6,457 nt of DNA from positions 1 to 6,457 of the forward strand of contig JBEKUT010000418.1 of assembly GCA_049514735.1 (NCBI GenBank), given 5' to 3'. Positions 6,432 through 6,457 of the stretch are shown here, in pieces. Each line of letters opens with the position of its first letter. Positions within the stretch are counted from its first letter, which is position 1. The notes below the pieces were generated by a model that saw only the letters and a program-made list of their open reading frames with translations, did not search any database and was not told where the DNA came from. Made by a program: the position numbers and the translations under genes. Source of the stretch: JAICMB01 sp049514735 (GTDB lineage: Bacteria > Acidobacteriota > Terriglobia > Bryobacterales > Bryobacteraceae).

Positions 6432-6456
6432 GAGCCGTGACCGGCAGGGAGCGGTC
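6432..6456 (+). repeat. Intact REP-like 25-nt unit at the right edge
   Basis: The unit begins GAGCCGTGACCGG and ends AGGGAGCGGTC. It contains the inverted repeat GACCG (6439-6443) and CGGTC (6452-6456) around GCAGGGAG. It matches the unit rebuilt from 1215-1232 plus 1364-1370 at 23 of 25 positions, showing that this is a dispersed repeat. It lies about 45 nt upstream of the PadR operators; the repeat array may continue beyond the window. Confidence 0.65.
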
Positions 6457-6457
6457 C

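Noticed and set aside
6168..6440. 90-residue + strand frame spanning the padR promoter
   Set aside because: Most of it is antisense to padR, and the rest crosses the operator repeats and the REP-like unit.

Overview
The window most likely comes from an acidobacterium (Acidobacteriota, possibly Solibacter/Bryobacter-like). The main evidence is a PadR regulator translationally coupled to a duplicated FtsX/MacB-type permease of the ADOP type, plus a protein whose C-terminal half resembles the VWFA-related domains typical of this phylum. The subgroup cannot be fixed from the sequence alone.

Layout. On the + strand, positions 1-1191 hold the 3' half of miaB (tRNA methylthiotransferase) followed 20 nt later by a bifunctional-nuclease (DUF151) family gene; the two look co-transcribed. 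Positions 1192-1466 are non-coding and rich in repeats. A 122-bp palindromic element with matched ends appears to have inserted into a 25-nt REP-like unit, leaving a 9-bp direct repeat; an intact relative of that unit lies at the right edge of the window (6432-6456). Positions 1467-3215 (+) encode a 582-residue protein with N-terminal HEAT-like repeats and a C-terminal VWA-like domain whose first metal-binding motif seems lost.

That gene meets a convergent minus-strand operon across a 14-nt gap that is itself one copy of a tandem duplication. The operon runs from right to left: padR (6348-5998), then the ADOP permease (6001-3230), joined by a 4-nt ATGA stop/start overlap. Two 18-nt near-identical operator-like repeats, each centred on an inverted GTAG...CTAC motif, cover the probable padR promoter and start codon, consistent with autoregulation of padR and its permease.

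The + strand genes are housekeeping or unassigned; the minus-strand pair is a self-contained regulator/transporter module with no ATPase gene in view. No RNA genes, CRISPR array or complete transposase gene were seen. The strongest unexpected signals are the nested repeat insertion, the tandem PadR operators and the HEAT/VWA-like protein.
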